Origin: an uncultured Lachnospiraceae bacterium
GTDB taxonomy: Bacteria > Bacillota > Clostridia > Lachnospirales > Lachnospiraceae
Direction: 5' to 3'
Length of the DNA: 64,000 nt
Assembly: GCA_949878435.1 (NCBI GenBank)
Contig: CATLAK010000013.1
Location: 22,294 to 86,293, forward strand
The first letter of the stretch is position 1, and every line of letters starts with the position of its first letter. The notes under the pieces are model-generated. The model had not been told where the DNA came from, did no database searches, and saw only the letters and a program-made list of their open reading frames with translations. The position numbers and the translations under genes are program-made. This document shows, piece by piece, positions 52,518-62,390 of this stretch.

Positions 52518-53735
52518 CTAGCCTATCTTTTCTGCCAGATCCATTGCCCGCTCCACCACCACATCGGAATTATAGTGACAGTGCTCACCCCAGCGTCCCA
52601 AACCGTAAACCTTTCTCGTTTCTCCGAATGCAAGCAGATGTTTCATGATTTCAGGTTTGTCAACAGTATTGACGGGATAGGCATATGGGTTGACATAGCG
52701 GTAATGCTCATCCTGTGCCGGAAACATTTCTACCCGCTCCAGCCTGGTCTCCGTCCAGTATCCCCTGCTGCCCTTAAAGAAATTATGGCGCACCAGAATC
52801 CTATGGCAGGGAATCTGCGGATCCGGCAGATAAATCCACTGTGCAGGCGTATCCAGATTTTCCCCTCTGTACCGGGTCTCCACCGCGCTTGTTCTCAGCT
52901 TCCTTACGGCGGATACAAGCTCCCGCGGCATTCCCTTTATTTCTTCAAATTCCATCCACGGAATCGTAGTGATGATCTTATCCCCCTGAAAGTGCTCTCC
53001 CGATTTTGTGCATACCCTGCGGGTATCAAAATCAATTTCCTTTATATCCGCCCCATAGCATACCCTGGGCGCAAGCGCCTGTGCCATCCGAAGCCATACC
53101 TCGCCATAGCCGTAATGTTTCGGATAATAAAACCGGGCGTGCCCGGGCTGTGTGCCGTAGGGCTCTCTCATCAGGCAGGACCGCAAGGTCTCCTCAAAAC
53201 TCACATCCGGCAGTTTTTCCAGCCAGTAGGTTCCCAGCATATCCAAGTCTTCCCCGAACATCTTCTGATTATAGGGAAGCATATAATCCTCTGCAATCTT
53301 CTCCCCCAGCTTCCATACGATCCAATCCGTAAACTTATCCGGCATCTTTCTGCCGCTGTTACACCCCGCCCGTGCTATGGAAGACAGATAGGCAATCTGC
53401 TCCTCGATTCCAAACTGCCAGATATTGGCTTCCATGGGATGACCCACCACCGCGCCCCCAACTGCAATGCGGCTGTCCCTTGTAAAGAGATTCCATTCCT
53501 CCCTTTCCATGAACCGGAACAGAAATTCCGTCACCTTAGGTCTCTTCACATCCAGAAAGTGCCCGCCACCAACGTCAAAAGGACTTTCGTCCACCATGAC
53601 AGACCGACAAAGCCCTCCTGCCTCATTTTCCTTTTCCAGAAGGAGAAAAGAGTCCTCCCCCTTCTCCTTCAGCCTGTGGGCAAAGGAAAGCCCTGCCGGT
53701 CCTGCACCCAAAATCAGATATTTTACATTCTCCAT
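52518..53735 (-). CDS. FAD-dependent amine-oxidase/mutase-like protein
   Basis: 405 residues. FAD-binding start YLILGAGPAGLSFAHRL with LLLEKENEAGGLCRS, then DVGGGHFLDVKRPKVTEF, the mutase-type substrate contact. The middle YYPKHYGYGEVWLRMAQAL and end VYGLGRWGEHCHYNSDVVVERAM match the short relatives of UDP-galactopyranose mutase. It may convert a pyranose to a furanose nucleotide sugar. Second of two such flavoproteins in the window (other at 40504-42078); the two are not closely alike. ATG is 6-9 bases from GAGGAAAT. Confidence 0.82.
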   Translation of the reverse strand: MENVKYLILGAGPAGLSFAHRLKEKGEDSFLLLEKENEAGGLCRSVMVDESPFDVGGGHFLDVKRPKVTEFLFRFMEREEWNLFTRDSRIAVGGAVVGHPMEANIWQFGIEEQIAYLSSIARAGCNSGRKMPDKFTDWIVWKLGEKIAEDYMLPYNQKMFGEDLDMLGTYWLEKLPDVSFEETLRSCLMREPYGTQPGHARFYYPKHYGYGEVWLRMAQALAPRVCYGADIKEIDFDTRRVCTKSGEHFQGDKIITTIPWMEFEEIKGMPRELVSAVRKLRTSAVETRYRGENLDTPAQWIYLPDPQIPCHRILVRHNFFKGSRGYWTETRLERVEMFPAQDEHYRYVNPYAYPVNTVDKPEIMKHLLAFGETRKVYGLGRWGEHCHYNSDVVVERAMDLAEKIG

Positions 53736-53750
53736 CCCGATTTCCTCATC

Positions 53751-54464
53751 TTATTTTTTCCACACAAAAGGCTCATGCCTGCGCAGCATGAACAAGATTT
53801 TCAGCGCTTCTAAAACAGAACTCCCCTTTAAGCTGGAAGCGCTCCCCACATAATGAATGGGAACCTCAACGGTATGAAAGCCCCTGCAGTAATAGCGCAT
53901 TTCCGTCTGATACATATGTCCCCTTGAAAGGAATGCATCCAGATTCATTTTTTCAAGAATCTGTCGCTGGAATCCTTCAAATCCGCTGGTCATATCCTTT
54001 AACTTTGTCCCTAAAACCAAATTGGACAGATAGGTGCCGCCCTGGCTAAGCACCCTGCGGTACAGGGGCTGCTCCCTCATGGAGCCTCCCTGGATGAACC
54101 GGGATCCCCACACACAGTCGTACCCCTCCTCCAGCCGCTGAATAAACTGGTAAAGCTCTGACGGGAGATGACTTCCCCCTCCATCCATCTCGATGATCCA
54201 CTCAGCCCCGTCTAAAAGCGCCTGCCTGAATCCCTCCAGATAGCAGGTAATGACCCCTTTGGACTCCTTATGGAAAATACACCTTACCTTATCGCTGACC
54301 TTTTCCCTTTCCCGTATGATCTCCTCCGTGCGGTCTTTGGAATAGCTGTCGATTACCGGGTATATGTATAAATTATCATAGGGCAGCGCCAGAATTTCAT
54401 CCAGGATCTGCCCCATTGTACTTTCTTCATTTGCCACAGGCATGACAATAATCGTTTTTTTCAT
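53751..54464 (-). CDS. Glycosyltransferase family 2 (DPM1-like)
   Basis: 237 residues from the ATG at 54464 (MKKTIIVMPVANEEST; GAGG 6 bases upstream); an open frame to 54578 overlaps the aminotransferase gene. GT-A domain: VIDSYSKDRTEEII, WIIEMDGGGSHLPSELYQFI (MDGGGSH metal site), CVWGSRFI and MTSGFEGFQRQILEKM. This pattern is that of polyprenyl-phosphate mannosyl/glucosyl transferases. It probably makes a lipid-linked sugar used by the GT-C enzymes. It ends 16 bases upstream of the mutase-like gene. Confidence 0.85.
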   Translation of the reverse strand: MKKTIIVMPVANEESTMGQILDEILALPYDNLYIYPVIDSYSKDRTEEIIREREKVSDKVRCIFHKESKGVITCYLEGFRQALLDGAEWIIEMDGGGSHLPSELYQFIQRLEEGYDCVWGSRFIQGGSMREQPLYRRVLSQGGTYLSNLVLGTKLKDMTSGFEGFQRQILEKMNLDAFLSRGHMYQTEMRYYCRGFHTVEVPIHYVGSASSLKGSSVLEALKILFMLRRHEPFVWKK

Positions 54465-54493
54465 TCCCACCCTCATTTGTCCTGATTTTGTTC

Positions 54494-55591
54494 TTACGCC
54501 TGATACTGATTGCAGGCATCGATTACCATGGATACCTCTTCCTCCGTCATCTCCGGGAACAGGGGCAGCGTCACGCAATGGCTTGCCAGATATTCCGCAT
54601 TGGGACAGTCTCCCTTCTGATACCCCAGATCAGCATACGCCTTCTGCAGATGGCAGGGCACCGGATAATGCTTGTTGCACTCCATCCCCTTCTGCTCCAT
54701 ATAGGCAATGAGATCGTCCGGGTCATCCACCGTGACTACAAACAGATGGAACACCGGGTCCGTGTTCTCTGGATGCGCCTGCATGGTAATCCTTGGATTC
54801 GTGATTTCCCTTATATAGCGCCTGCCGATCTCCCTGCGGCGCGCCGTCCATTGGGGCAGATATTGAAGACTCACGCTAAGGACGGCTCCCTGCAGTCCCT
54901 CCAGCCTGTAATTATATCCAATTACATCATGATAATACCTGACCTGACACCCCTGGTTCTTAAAGGTGGTGATGGCGTCAAAATATTCCTTTTTATAGCA
55001 GGTAACGCTCCCCCCTTCCCCGAAGGCGTACAGATTCTTACCTGGATAAAAACTAAAACACCCCAGTTCTCCCAGGCTTCCTGCCATTTTTCCTTCATAA
55101 AGGGCGCCGTGTGCCTGGGCACAGTCCTCCACCACATAAAGCCCGTGCTTATCGGCGATTTCCTTCACCCTGCCAAATGCAAAGGGCTGACCGTATAAAT
55201 GGACGCCTATGATTGCCTTGGTCCTGTCCGTGATCTTTTCCTCAATCCTGTCAGGATCGATTTCCCATGTGTCCGCCGTGCAGTCCACAAACACCGGAAC
55301 CGCTCCTGTATATGTGACGCCCCATGCCGTTGCAATATACGTGTTGGCAGGCACGATCACCTCGTCCCCCGGTCCGATTCCCAGCGCCATCATGGCACAG
55401 TGCAGGGCGGAGGTTCCGTTGTTGACCCCTGCCGCATAGGGAACGCCGCAGTACGCGGCAAACTCCCGGTCAAACTGATCCGCAAACCGTCCCCCCGAAA
55501 AAGCAGTCTCCTCGCAGACCGCCTCGATTGCCGCCATGTACTCTTTTTTATGCTTCTTAAAATCCCTCGTCAAATCAATTCTCTTTAACAT
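54494..55591 (-). CDS. DegT/DnrJ/EryC1 sugar aminotransferase
   Basis: 365 residues. PLP-dependent enzyme that aminates a keto-nucleotide sugar. Visible: FSGGRFADQFDREFAAYCG, VNNGTSALHCAMMAL (cofactor phosphate), GDEVIVPANTYIATA, VVEDCAQAHGA (Asp to pyridine N), FSFYPGKNLYAFGEGG with the Schiff-base lysine, and GYNYRLEGLQGAVL. Of the FdtB/QdtB/ArnB kind; the RfbB product, dTDP-4-dehydro-6-deoxyglucose, or its isomer could be the substrate. GGAGGAG lies just before the ATG. Confidence 0.93.
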   Translation of the reverse strand: MLKRIDLTRDFKKHKKEYMAAIEAVCEETAFSGGRFADQFDREFAAYCGVPYAAGVNNGTSALHCAMMALGIGPGDEVIVPANTYIATAWGVTYTGAVPVFVDCTADTWEIDPDRIEEKITDRTKAIIGVHLYGQPFAFGRVKEIADKHGLYVVEDCAQAHGALYEGKMAGSLGELGCFSFYPGKNLYAFGEGGSVTCYKKEYFDAITTFKNQGCQVRYYHDVIGYNYRLEGLQGAVLSVSLQYLPQWTARRREIGRRYIREITNPRITMQAHPENTDPVFHLFVVTVDDPDDLIAYMEQKGMECNKHYPVPCHLQKAYADLGYQKGDCPNAEYLASHCVTLPLFPEMTEEEVSMVIDACNQYQA

Positions 55592-55620
55592 ACTCTCCTC
55601 CGTCTTGAACCCGCCTGAAA

Positions 55621-56364
55621 TTATTTACGTCTGTCTTCCTGTCTGAACGTCTTTTTCAGCCTGTAAATCTGTACCAGATAATTTTTAATGGTCTTCCACA
55701 CCTTCACCGTAGTATTGTAATCTTCCTGCCACTCCACGGGCATGTCATAAATCACCACGCCCATGCGCTCCGCCCGCAGCAGAAATTCTATGGTATAAAA
55801 CCAGCCATTGTCATTGCCGCTTGCCGCCACCAGCTTTTCCGCCGTCTCTTTTCGCAGAAAGGTAAAGCCGCACACCGCATCCGTCGCTTTCATATGAAAA
55901 ATCGTCTTAAGCAAAAACACCAGCCCCATGGATGTGATCTTGCGGTACCATTTACGCCCCCTGGTATCGGACTCTTTGCTGAACCGGCTTCCGTTTACAT
56001 ATTCCAGTTCCGGTCTATCCTTAAACAACTCTATGGTCCGTCCTAAATACTTGATATCCGTGGACAGATCGATGTCCATATATCCCACAAGGGCACATTC
56101 ATTTAAAGCAATTCCTTTTCGGAAGGCGACGCCTACGCCCCGCTCTCCCACCCTTACATAAGTCACCTCAGGATATTTCTCTTCCAGCGCCTTCCCGATT
56201 TCAGGGGTTTCATCCTCCGAACCGTTATCCAGAATCGTAAGACAGTAAGGAACCGAAACATTTTCCCTCAGATATGCCATGGTCCTGTCGATGCCGTTCT
56301 GCAGCCGCAACCGCTCATTCAGCACCGGAAACAATAAATTGATGGATAGTTGTTCTGTACTCAT
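55621..56364 (-). CDS. Glycosyltransferase family 2 (polyprenyl-phosphate hexose synthase-like)
   Basis: 247 residues, soluble GT-A domain: LLFPVLNERLRLQNGI, LTILDNGSEDETPEI, LVGYMDIDLSTDIKYL (metal-binding DID), VNGSRFSKESDTRGRKWYR and KATDAVCGFTFLRKETAEKL, which are the usual DPM1-family segments. The ATG overlaps the previous gene's stop by four bases (ATGA), so it is coupled to the membrane-anchored GT2 upstream. Likely makes a lipid-linked hexose. Donor unknown. Confidence 0.87.
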   Translation of the reverse strand: MSTEQLSINLLFPVLNERLRLQNGIDRTMAYLRENVSVPYCLTILDNGSEDETPEIGKALEEKYPEVTYVRVGERGVGVAFRKGIALNECALVGYMDIDLSTDIKYLGRTIELFKDRPELEYVNGSRFSKESDTRGRKWYRKITSMGLVFLLKTIFHMKATDAVCGFTFLRKETAEKLVAASGNDNGWFYTIEFLLRAERMGVVIYDMPVEWQEDYNTTVKVWKTIKNYLVQIYRLKKTFRQEDRRK

Positions 56365-57323
56365 TTTTTTACCACCTTTTCTATATCTGAAACCAGATAT
56401 CTCTGCTGCTTGAAAATCAAATTAAGCAGCACAGACAGATATTTCAGGATAATCGTAAGCAGCGCGAACACGCCGAAAAAGCCCAATGCCAGAAAGCCCA
56501 TAGTAGAGAGCCACCCTTCCACCGGTCTTGTATGATTAAAGATATCGGAAATAATATAGATTCCCATCCCTATGATCACCGCCAGGAAAATACCGCATAT
56601 GATTGCCGATACCCGCTCGAGTACATTGGTAAAATAAATGAAAGAATCCAGCGCCAGCGCAGTCCGCTCAGAGGTCACCGTCTTGTTCTTTACCCGCACA
56701 TTCACGTCCTTGCTGCAATAAAAAATCGTATCTGCTTTAAGTCCGCAGTTCATATAAACAGCCTTGCGGTAGGGGATATACTGTCCCATGGACTTGATCC
56801 TGTTGATCGCCCTTCTGGAAACAATCCGGAAGGTCTCCGGTCCTATCTTTCCATTTCCCCTGCTGGTACTGTTATACAAAGAATAAAAAAGCTTGGAAGT
56901 CATGCGCAGCTTCCCTTTGCTGCTTGCCGCCACAATATCGTTTCCTTCGATCAGCTTACGGTAGACCTCCATCATGACATCCGGCTCGTAGTCCACGAAA
57001 ATATCATCGAACTCAAAGACAAAATCCCCGATGGCAATGTCCCGCCCCGCATTCATAGCGCTTTCCAGCCCTTGGAAAAAACTCATGTGAACCACATTGA
57101 CCATCATCTTAAGCTGTCTGCTTTCCACATACTCCCGAAGGACCTCTACCGTGCCGTCTGTACAGGCATCATCCACGCACACCAGCTCGTACTGCTCAAA
57201 ATTCTCCTCGCATACCGGAAGCACCGTATCCAGAAAATATTTCACGTAAGAAGCTACATCATGCAGATAGACTACCAGCGAAATAAATTTTTTTTCTTTT
57301 TTATTTATGACCTGTCTTTCCAT
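56361..57323 (-). CDS. Membrane-anchored glycosyltransferase family 2 (GtrB-like)
   Basis: 320 residues: GT-A domain (about 10-225) with SLVVYLHDVASYVKYF, YELVCVDDACTDGTVEVLREYV, FVFEFDDIFVDYEPDVM and RIVSRRAINRIKSMG, then two membrane helices near the C-terminus (about 235-262 and 280-305). The layout is that of GtrB/dolichyl-phosphate mannose synthases, which load a sugar on a polyprenyl phosphate at the inner face. It differs from the classical family in the FDD motif. In operon with the GT2 at 55621. Confidence 0.86.
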   Translation of the reverse strand: MERQVINKKEKKFISLVVYLHDVASYVKYFLDTVLPVCEENFEQYELVCVDDACTDGTVEVLREYVESRQLKMMVNVVHMSFFQGLESAMNAGRDIAIGDFVFEFDDIFVDYEPDVMMEVYRKLIEGNDIVAASSKGKLRMTSKLFYSLYNSTSRGNGKIGPETFRIVSRRAINRIKSMGQYIPYRKAVYMNCGLKADTIFYCSKDVNVRVKNKTVTSERTALALDSFIYFTNVLERVSAIICGIFLAVIIGMGIYIISDIFNHTRPVEGWLSTMGFLALGFFGVFALLTIILKYLSVLLNLIFKQQRYLVSDIEKVVKK

Positions 57324-57341
57324 AATTCGTCCTTTCCTCCT

Positions 57342-58490
57342 CTATTCCAGCATCAAATACTCATCCAGATCATACACCGTATTAATCTTGCCCGACAAAA
57401 CGCTGACAAACATCGGCTGCCTGTTCATTACCTTGATTGCCGTAGGGCGGGAATCGTCCACCTCAGAACTTTTCAAGATCGGCTTCATGGAATAAAGGGA
57501 TTTCTCATAAGAATAAGTATATTCCGGTTTCATATATTTATCAGCCAGATGAGACATGTAGGGCCATGCCGAATCCGGCTTATGCACACATTCACTGCAG
57601 TTCCCAAGGTTATCCGGCGTGCATCTTCTGCCTCCCGCCTCGCTGCCATTCTGGCAGGAGAACACCGGTTTCGCATCATAGCTGGTCACATGAGGCGTAA
57701 AAGTCACAGAAGTAAGGGAATGCAGTCCCGTCTTTCCAAAGGGCATAATGGAAAAGAAAGGTCCGTCCATAACCGTTATTCCAATATCTTTTAAAGCATC
57801 AGATGGTTTACATAATATAATTTCGCAGAGCTCATACTTGATATCAAATAATTCTTTGTCTATACCCTCCACCTTATCGATGATCTGATTTACGGAGGCA
57901 TAAGAGGCATTGAGCACGTAAGGCGCTTCGTAACAGCTGCCCTCTTCCGTCTGTACCTGAAAACACCTCTCCTGCTTTATAATCCGCCTTATGCGGGTGC
58001 CAAAAACAATCCGGACTGCCGGATTGCCATAGAGCTTGTCTTCATAATATTTCTGCAGAATCTTGGCATCATAGGTATATTCTTCCGTGAGAAAGGCGCC
58101 GTCGCACATTCCCGGATTAAAATATCTGGAAATGGGCGCTTCCTCGCACTTGATGCCTGCGGCATCACAAAATTCCTTAAACTGAGCTGCATTGGTCCAC
58201 GAAAATTTGTCCGAAGTAGCGTAAATCTGCTCAAATTTATCATGAATACAGAATCCGAAGTCTTCTACGAACCGTCTGAAATATCCTGCCGATTTCACCG
58301 CCGTGGTAAGACTGCGGGGATAGTGGTATCCCATATGCACCCTCGCCTGATTAATATAAGTAGCCCGCATAAAAGGCGCGCTGTCATACTCAAGCACCAG
58401 AACCTGCTGCCCCTGCTGCGCACAAAAGTCTGCAGCATATAAGCCATACAAACCGGCACCGATAATGATTTTATCATACTGCTTTGACAT
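57342..58490 (-). CDS. FAD-dependent oxidoreductase (DAO family)
   Basis: 382 residues. FAD start IIIGAGLYGLYAADFCAQQG with VLVLEYD, then FMRATYINQARVHMGYHYPRS and a Gly-rich contact; the remainder follows the amino-acid-oxidase-like fold. Possible role: oxidation of an amino- or deoxy-sugar precursor, but no substrate can be named. It lies between the GT-C and GT2 genes, 18 bases upstream of the GtrB-like gene, so it belongs to the same pathway. A cysteine-containing stretch near 295-305 (RRCTPDNLGNCSECVHK) is an oddity and may bind metal. Confidence 0.8.
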   Translation of the reverse strand: MSKQYDKIIIGAGLYGLYAADFCAQQGQQVLVLEYDSAPFMRATYINQARVHMGYHYPRSLTTAVKSAGYFRRFVEDFGFCIHDKFEQIYATSDKFSWTNAAQFKEFCDAAGIKCEEAPISRYFNPGMCDGAFLTEEYTYDAKILQKYYEDKLYGNPAVRIVFGTRIRRIIKQERCFQVQTEEGSCYEAPYVLNASYASVNQIIDKVEGIDKELFDIKYELCEIILCKPSDALKDIGITVMDGPFFSIMPFGKTGLHSLTSVTFTPHVTSYDAKPVFSCQNGSEAGGRRCTPDNLGNCSECVHKPDSAWPYMSHLADKYMKPEYTYSYEKSLYSMKPILKSSEVDDSRPTAIKVMNRQPMFVSVLSGKINTVYDLDEYLMLE

Positions 58491-58548
58491 AAACTAATCC
58501 TTTACATTCCTTTCGTCATCGCTTTATTCCAGGGAAGCAATGCCTTCA

Positions 58549-60042
58549 TCAACGATTCCCTAGTATCACCCGATAAATCGTATATTCTTCACCTCTGGCA
58601 GTCTCTTCCCGGGTCTGATACAGTACTTCGCACTCTGCTAAGCGATCTGCCTGCGTAAGACAACTGTCTTTCGAGTCCAAAAGATATAATTCTTCCCTTT
58701 CAGGAAAATTTGCCCCTGCCCATGAAAGAAGCTCTTCAAAACTTATTTTTTTCTCCTGTTCCGCACTCCAGTCCGCATAAGTTTCCTTCTGTCCATTCCC
58801 TGCAAAATAGAACTCGTATTCAGGAAGATAAGCAAGCACCGTTGATGCATAAGGCACATTTACCGTGACCAGCAATGCATCCCGGGATATATTTTCCCTG
58901 ATATACTCAGCTGTATACACACCATCCGAATATACACCATTAAGGGCGTTCGCAAGGCTGGATGACTCTTCCTTATCATTCCACCTTAGGAACATGCAGG
59001 CAGATAACAAAATCACCATTAACTCAATTCCCAGAAGTGCCCTGCCTGCCGGCTTCTTTTCTTCCCTCTGAAAATGTAATACCCATATTGTCCACAGCAA
59101 TACAAAGCAGAGCGCAATAAAATGCCAGATGTGAAGCTGATAGATCATAACACTGAAAGCCGCCTCAAACAAATAGGCGCCTGCCATCACAGCAGCTGCC
59201 CAGAAATTCTTCAGCCGGACGGATGCTATCAGCAATAAGACAGCAAGCAATAGCAGAAAAAGCTGACAGAAAATTTCGCCTCTTCCTGTCAGACGCACCA
59301 AAATCCAGCAGGCATAATCCCCAATCTCTCTTAATAATTCCCGGAAACCATGATTGTTTACCTGAAATACCTGGCTGTCAGAGACCTGATAAAACTGCAC
59401 ACCCAGCAAAATCAAACTAAACAACGGAATCCAGATTCCTTTCAGAACATTCAGAGCAGGCCCCCATGTTTTTCCTCTAATGCCCTTCCACACATTTTCG
59501 CCAAGCCACATTAAGGAAATCATTCCCGCCCCCATCAGGATAATCACATCAGACTGTACCAAAAGCCCTAAAAGCAGGCCATACAAAATGCATCTTTCGT
59601 TCCTTCTTGGATAACACAGCGCCAACAGTATCAACAATAAAGCAATAAGGCAATAATTCCTAGCTATTTCCGCATAATAATATGTGAAGATAGGACTGAA
59701 CACTGCCACTGCCTTTGCAATCTTATGCATAGGCGCTTTAAACAAAAACAGACCTGCAGTCACTGCCATAACCAGATAACTGATTAAACTTATCGTCCGA
59801 AAGGGCAGACCTGTCTTGGCAAAAGGCATGAGCAGCAGATACCAGAGGCACGGGTGCCCCTGATATTTGATTTCTTGGAACAGTTCCAGAGGAGAAAGCT
59901 CCTTTGCCATCAGCCATACATTCGCCTCATCCCGCCACAATTCATGTCTTGCAAGTAAAATCCCGTTAAAAATCAGGTACCCCAGAAACACTGCTGCCAA
60001 GATGGCACTATCCAGTTTTCGACTTTTATTTGTATCTGTCAT
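58549..60042 (-). CDS. GT-C membrane glycosyltransferase
   Basis: 497 residues from the ATG at 60042 (MTDTNKSRKL, GGAG 6 bases upstream; two earlier in-frame ATGs are less likely). About 11 helices. After the first helix comes LLARHELWRDEANVWLMAKELSP, with the RDE-A motif seen in GT-C enzymes of the PMT/ArnT kind, then KYQGHPCLWYLLLMPF. C-terminal soluble part (about 390-497). Likely transfers a sugar from a polyprenyl phosphate on the outside. It is preceded by a terminator at 60104-60130, so it may start a transcription unit. Confidence 0.8.
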   Translation of the reverse strand: MTDTNKSRKLDSAILAAVFLGYLIFNGILLARHELWRDEANVWLMAKELSPLELFQEIKYQGHPCLWYLLLMPFAKTGLPFRTISLISYLVMAVTAGLFLFKAPMHKIAKAVAVFSPIFTYYYAEIARNYCLIALLLILLALCYPRRNERCILYGLLLGLLVQSDVIILMGAGMISLMWLGENVWKGIRGKTWGPALNVLKGIWIPLFSLILLGVQFYQVSDSQVFQVNNHGFRELLREIGDYACWILVRLTGRGEIFCQLFLLLLAVLLLIASVRLKNFWAAAVMAGAYLFEAAFSVMIYQLHIWHFIALCFVLLWTIWVLHFQREEKKPAGRALLGIELMVILLSACMFLRWNDKEESSSLANALNGVYSDGVYTAEYIRENISRDALLVTVNVPYASTVLAYLPEYEFYFAGNGQKETYADWSAEQEKKISFEELLSWAGANFPEREELYLLDSKDSCLTQADRLAECEVLYQTREETARGEEYTIYRVILGNR

Positions 60043-60103
60043 TTTCCTCTCCATCACCGCAGACATGCGCTTCTTTCACACACGTTATTATCATACCATA
60101 AAA

Positions 60104-60130
60104 ACGCCAGCACGCAAAGCATGCCGGCGT
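60104..60130 (-). terminator. Terminator after the SGNH lipoprotein gene
   Basis: On the minus strand ACGCCGGCATGC pairs with GCGTGCTGGCGT (two G-T pairs), 3-nt loop, then TTTTTATGG. It lies 25 bases past the stop codon at 60155. Confidence 0.75.
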
Positions 60131-60154
60131 ATATTTTTAACCGTAAAAAACAAT

Positions 60155-61186
60155 TTAATTATTTTTTGTTTCCTCATAGCTTAAAATCATATGGGCAAGC
60201 GCATCTGCATAAAGCCTTCTGCCTGCTTCCGTCAGGTGGACGCCGTCTTCCAGATATTCTTCCGCTGTATAACCGTCGATTCCCAGATCCTGGTAGGCAT
60301 TAAAGAACAAAGTCTGCCTTTCATTTGCCACATAATTACATATTCCCTTATAATCAAACAGTGTACCATATCCGGTATTCACAGTATTCCCATCCCCAAT
60401 CATCCATGTTCCGTCATAAAACTGTGCATAATTGGGCGCACATAAAATGATAGTCGCATCCGGCGCAACATCCCTCAAATTATCCACAGCATAACGGAGT
60501 GCACCGGCATAAGTTTTTAAGTCAAAAGCGGCCAATTCCTCACTGTCAAGCGGTGTTGCCCTAAGGAAATCATTTATGCCATACTCTATAATGAAGTAAT
60601 CCGTCTGTGAAAAATCGACATTGGGATTATCAAGAATCTTTTTTGCTTCTTTTCCGGAAAAAACATCCGTCGGTATATCCCCCATGATTGCCTTAACTAC
60701 CCCTAACAGACTTGTGGAAGTCCACTTAGACGACTCTGCCGACTCCTCATATTCAAGCGCCGCGCAGGTTCCACCAATAGCAAGGTTAAAACCATCTGCC
60801 TCGCACGCAACAGACGTTAAATATGGCACACCTGTTCCATCTCTGTTAGCATCAAAAATACTATCCCCTAAAAATACCAGCTGCAATTCTCTCCCTTGGG
60901 GTTCCTTCTGGTCCTCTTCGGTGACTATCTGTTCCTGTTCCGGCTCCTTAAGTTCACCCCCCTGGATTATGGTCTCCGGAGCTACCGTTGCTTCCGGGGT
61001 CGGCTCTGCTGAAGACAGGGACTCTTCCTCCAATATCTCTCCTGTCTCTGTAATAACAATATTCTCAGGCAGAATCTCTTCATTCTTCTTTTCTTCCGCT
61101 TCTCTGCCACATCCAACCAGTACCGATACCACCAGAACAGATGCCCATATCAAACAAATCCGTCCCATAAATTTGATTACTTCCAT
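60155..61186 (-). CDS. SGNH/GDSL hydrolase lipoprotein
   Basis: 343 residues from the ATG at 61186 (GGAGG 8-12 bases upstream). Signal peptide with lipobox VLVGC, so the cysteine would be lipidated and the protein held on the outer face. A Glu/Pro-rich linker (about 30-100) leads to a GDSL domain with all four blocks: VFLGDSIFD (nucleophile Ser), IGGTCAA, IEYGINDFLR and DGVHLTEAG (Asp-x-x-His). It may remove or move acyl groups on wall polymers. Same strand as and between the epimerase and GT-C genes. Confidence 0.92.
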   Translation of the reverse strand: MEVIKFMGRICLIWASVLVVSVLVGCGREAEEKKNEEILPENIVITETGEILEEESLSSAEPTPEATVAPETIIQGGELKEPEQEQIVTEEDQKEPQGRELQLVFLGDSIFDANRDGTGVPYLTSVACEADGFNLAIGGTCAALEYEESAESSKWTSTSLLGVVKAIMGDIPTDVFSGKEAKKILDNPNVDFSQTDYFIIEYGINDFLRATPLDSEELAAFDLKTYAGALRYAVDNLRDVAPDATIILCAPNYAQFYDGTWMIGDGNTVNTGYGTLFDYKGICNYVANERQTLFFNAYQDLGIDGYTAEEYLEDGVHLTEAGRRLYADALAHMILSYEETKNN

Positions 61187-61345
61187 GTTATGCACTCCTC
61201 CACTTCTTACTGCTTACACAAATGACTTATCACAGCAAAGGATATCACATTTTTTATTAAAATGCACAGTTCAAGAAGCAAATTAAGATTTCTTTTACGA
61301 ACTTTAAGCAATTCTTAATAACCGATTTACTTCCCTATATTTTAT

Positions 61346-62344
61346 TCACCTTTCCTTATTATATTCCAAAAACCATCCCGCGAACTTTCCAAGCCCCTCT
61401 TCTATCGTTGTTTCTGGCTTAAATCCATAATCCTTCATCAATTCTTCTACATCCGCATATGTTTCATAAACATCTCCCGGCTGCATGGGCAAATATTCTT
61501 TTTCCGCCTCTTTTCCAAGGCATTTTTCAAGAACGGCGATATAATCCATCAGTTTTTCAGGCTTATGATTTCCTATATTGTAAATTTTGTAGGCAGCTCC
61601 GTTTTCATCTGGGTCAGGCGGATTACAGAGCATATTCTCCACCCCTTTTACAATATCGTCGATATATGTGAAATCACGCATCATATCCCCATTGTTATAA
61701 ATCTGGATTGGCTCTCCCGCCATAATCTTCTTTGCAAACTTAAAATATGCCATATCCGGTCTTCCCATAGGTCCGTAAACGGTAAAGAACCGAAGTCCTG
61801 TCAATGGAATCCCGTAGAGTTTACTGTATGAATATGCCATCAATTCATTGGATTTCTTAGTTGCCGCATAAAGACTTACCGGCTTGTCAACTTTATCCTC
61901 TGTTGAAAAGGGTACCTTCTTATTTCCTCCGTACACGGAACTGGAAGATGCAAAGATAAGATGCTCTATCGGATAGTGGCGGCATGCCTCCAAAACATGA
62001 AAAAATCCCACAATGTTGGATTGAATATAAGCGTCAGGACACTCGATACTATAGCGCACCCCCGCTTGGGCTGCCAGATTTACCACAATCTGTGGTCTGA
62101 ATTTTTCAAAAACTGAAAATACCGCCTCCTTATCCGCCAAGTCTGCCTTGATAAAGTGATACTTAGGCTCATCTTGTAAGATGGAAAGCCGCTTCTCCTT
62201 CAGCGAAACCTCATAGTAATCGTTCATGTTGTCGAATCCAATTACCTCCGCCCCTTTCTCGAGCAATGCTTTTGACAAGAAATAACCTATAAATCCGGCG
62301 CCGCCGGTAATCAAATAACGTTTAGATGAGTCTAAAGCTTTCAT
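61346..62344 (-). CDS. NAD-dependent nucleotide-sugar epimerase (UDP-glucuronate 4-epimerase-like)
   Basis: 332 residues from the ATG at 62344 (AAAGGGGA 5 bases upstream); the open frame to 62410 overlaps the previous gene. Extended SDR motifs: LITGGAGFIGYFLSKALL, FDNMNDYYEVSLKEKRL (the DYY-x-x-x-LK stretch typical of UDP-glucuronate 4-epimerases), NLAAQAGVRYSIECPDAY, FASSSSVYGGNKKVPF, YAATKKSNELMAYSYSKLY (YxxxK) and FFTVYGPMGRPDMAYFKF. Product would be UDP-galacturonate or similar. 46 bases downstream of a secreted-protein gene. Confidence 0.88.
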   Translation of the reverse strand: MKALDSSKRYLITGGAGFIGYFLSKALLEKGAEVIGFDNMNDYYEVSLKEKRLSILQDEPKYHFIKADLADKEAVFSVFEKFRPQIVVNLAAQAGVRYSIECPDAYIQSNIVGFFHVLEACRHYPIEHLIFASSSSVYGGNKKVPFSTEDKVDKPVSLYAATKKSNELMAYSYSKLYGIPLTGLRFFTVYGPMGRPDMAYFKFAKKIMAGEPIQIYNNGDMMRDFTYIDDIVKGVENMLCNPPDPDENGAAYKIYNIGNHKPEKLMDYIAVLEKCLGKEAEKEYLPMQPGDVYETYADVEELMKDYGFKPETTIEEGLGKFAGWFLEYNKER

Positions 62345-62390
62345 ACAATCCCCTTTACGGTAATTTATTTTCAATGCCTCTATTTTATAC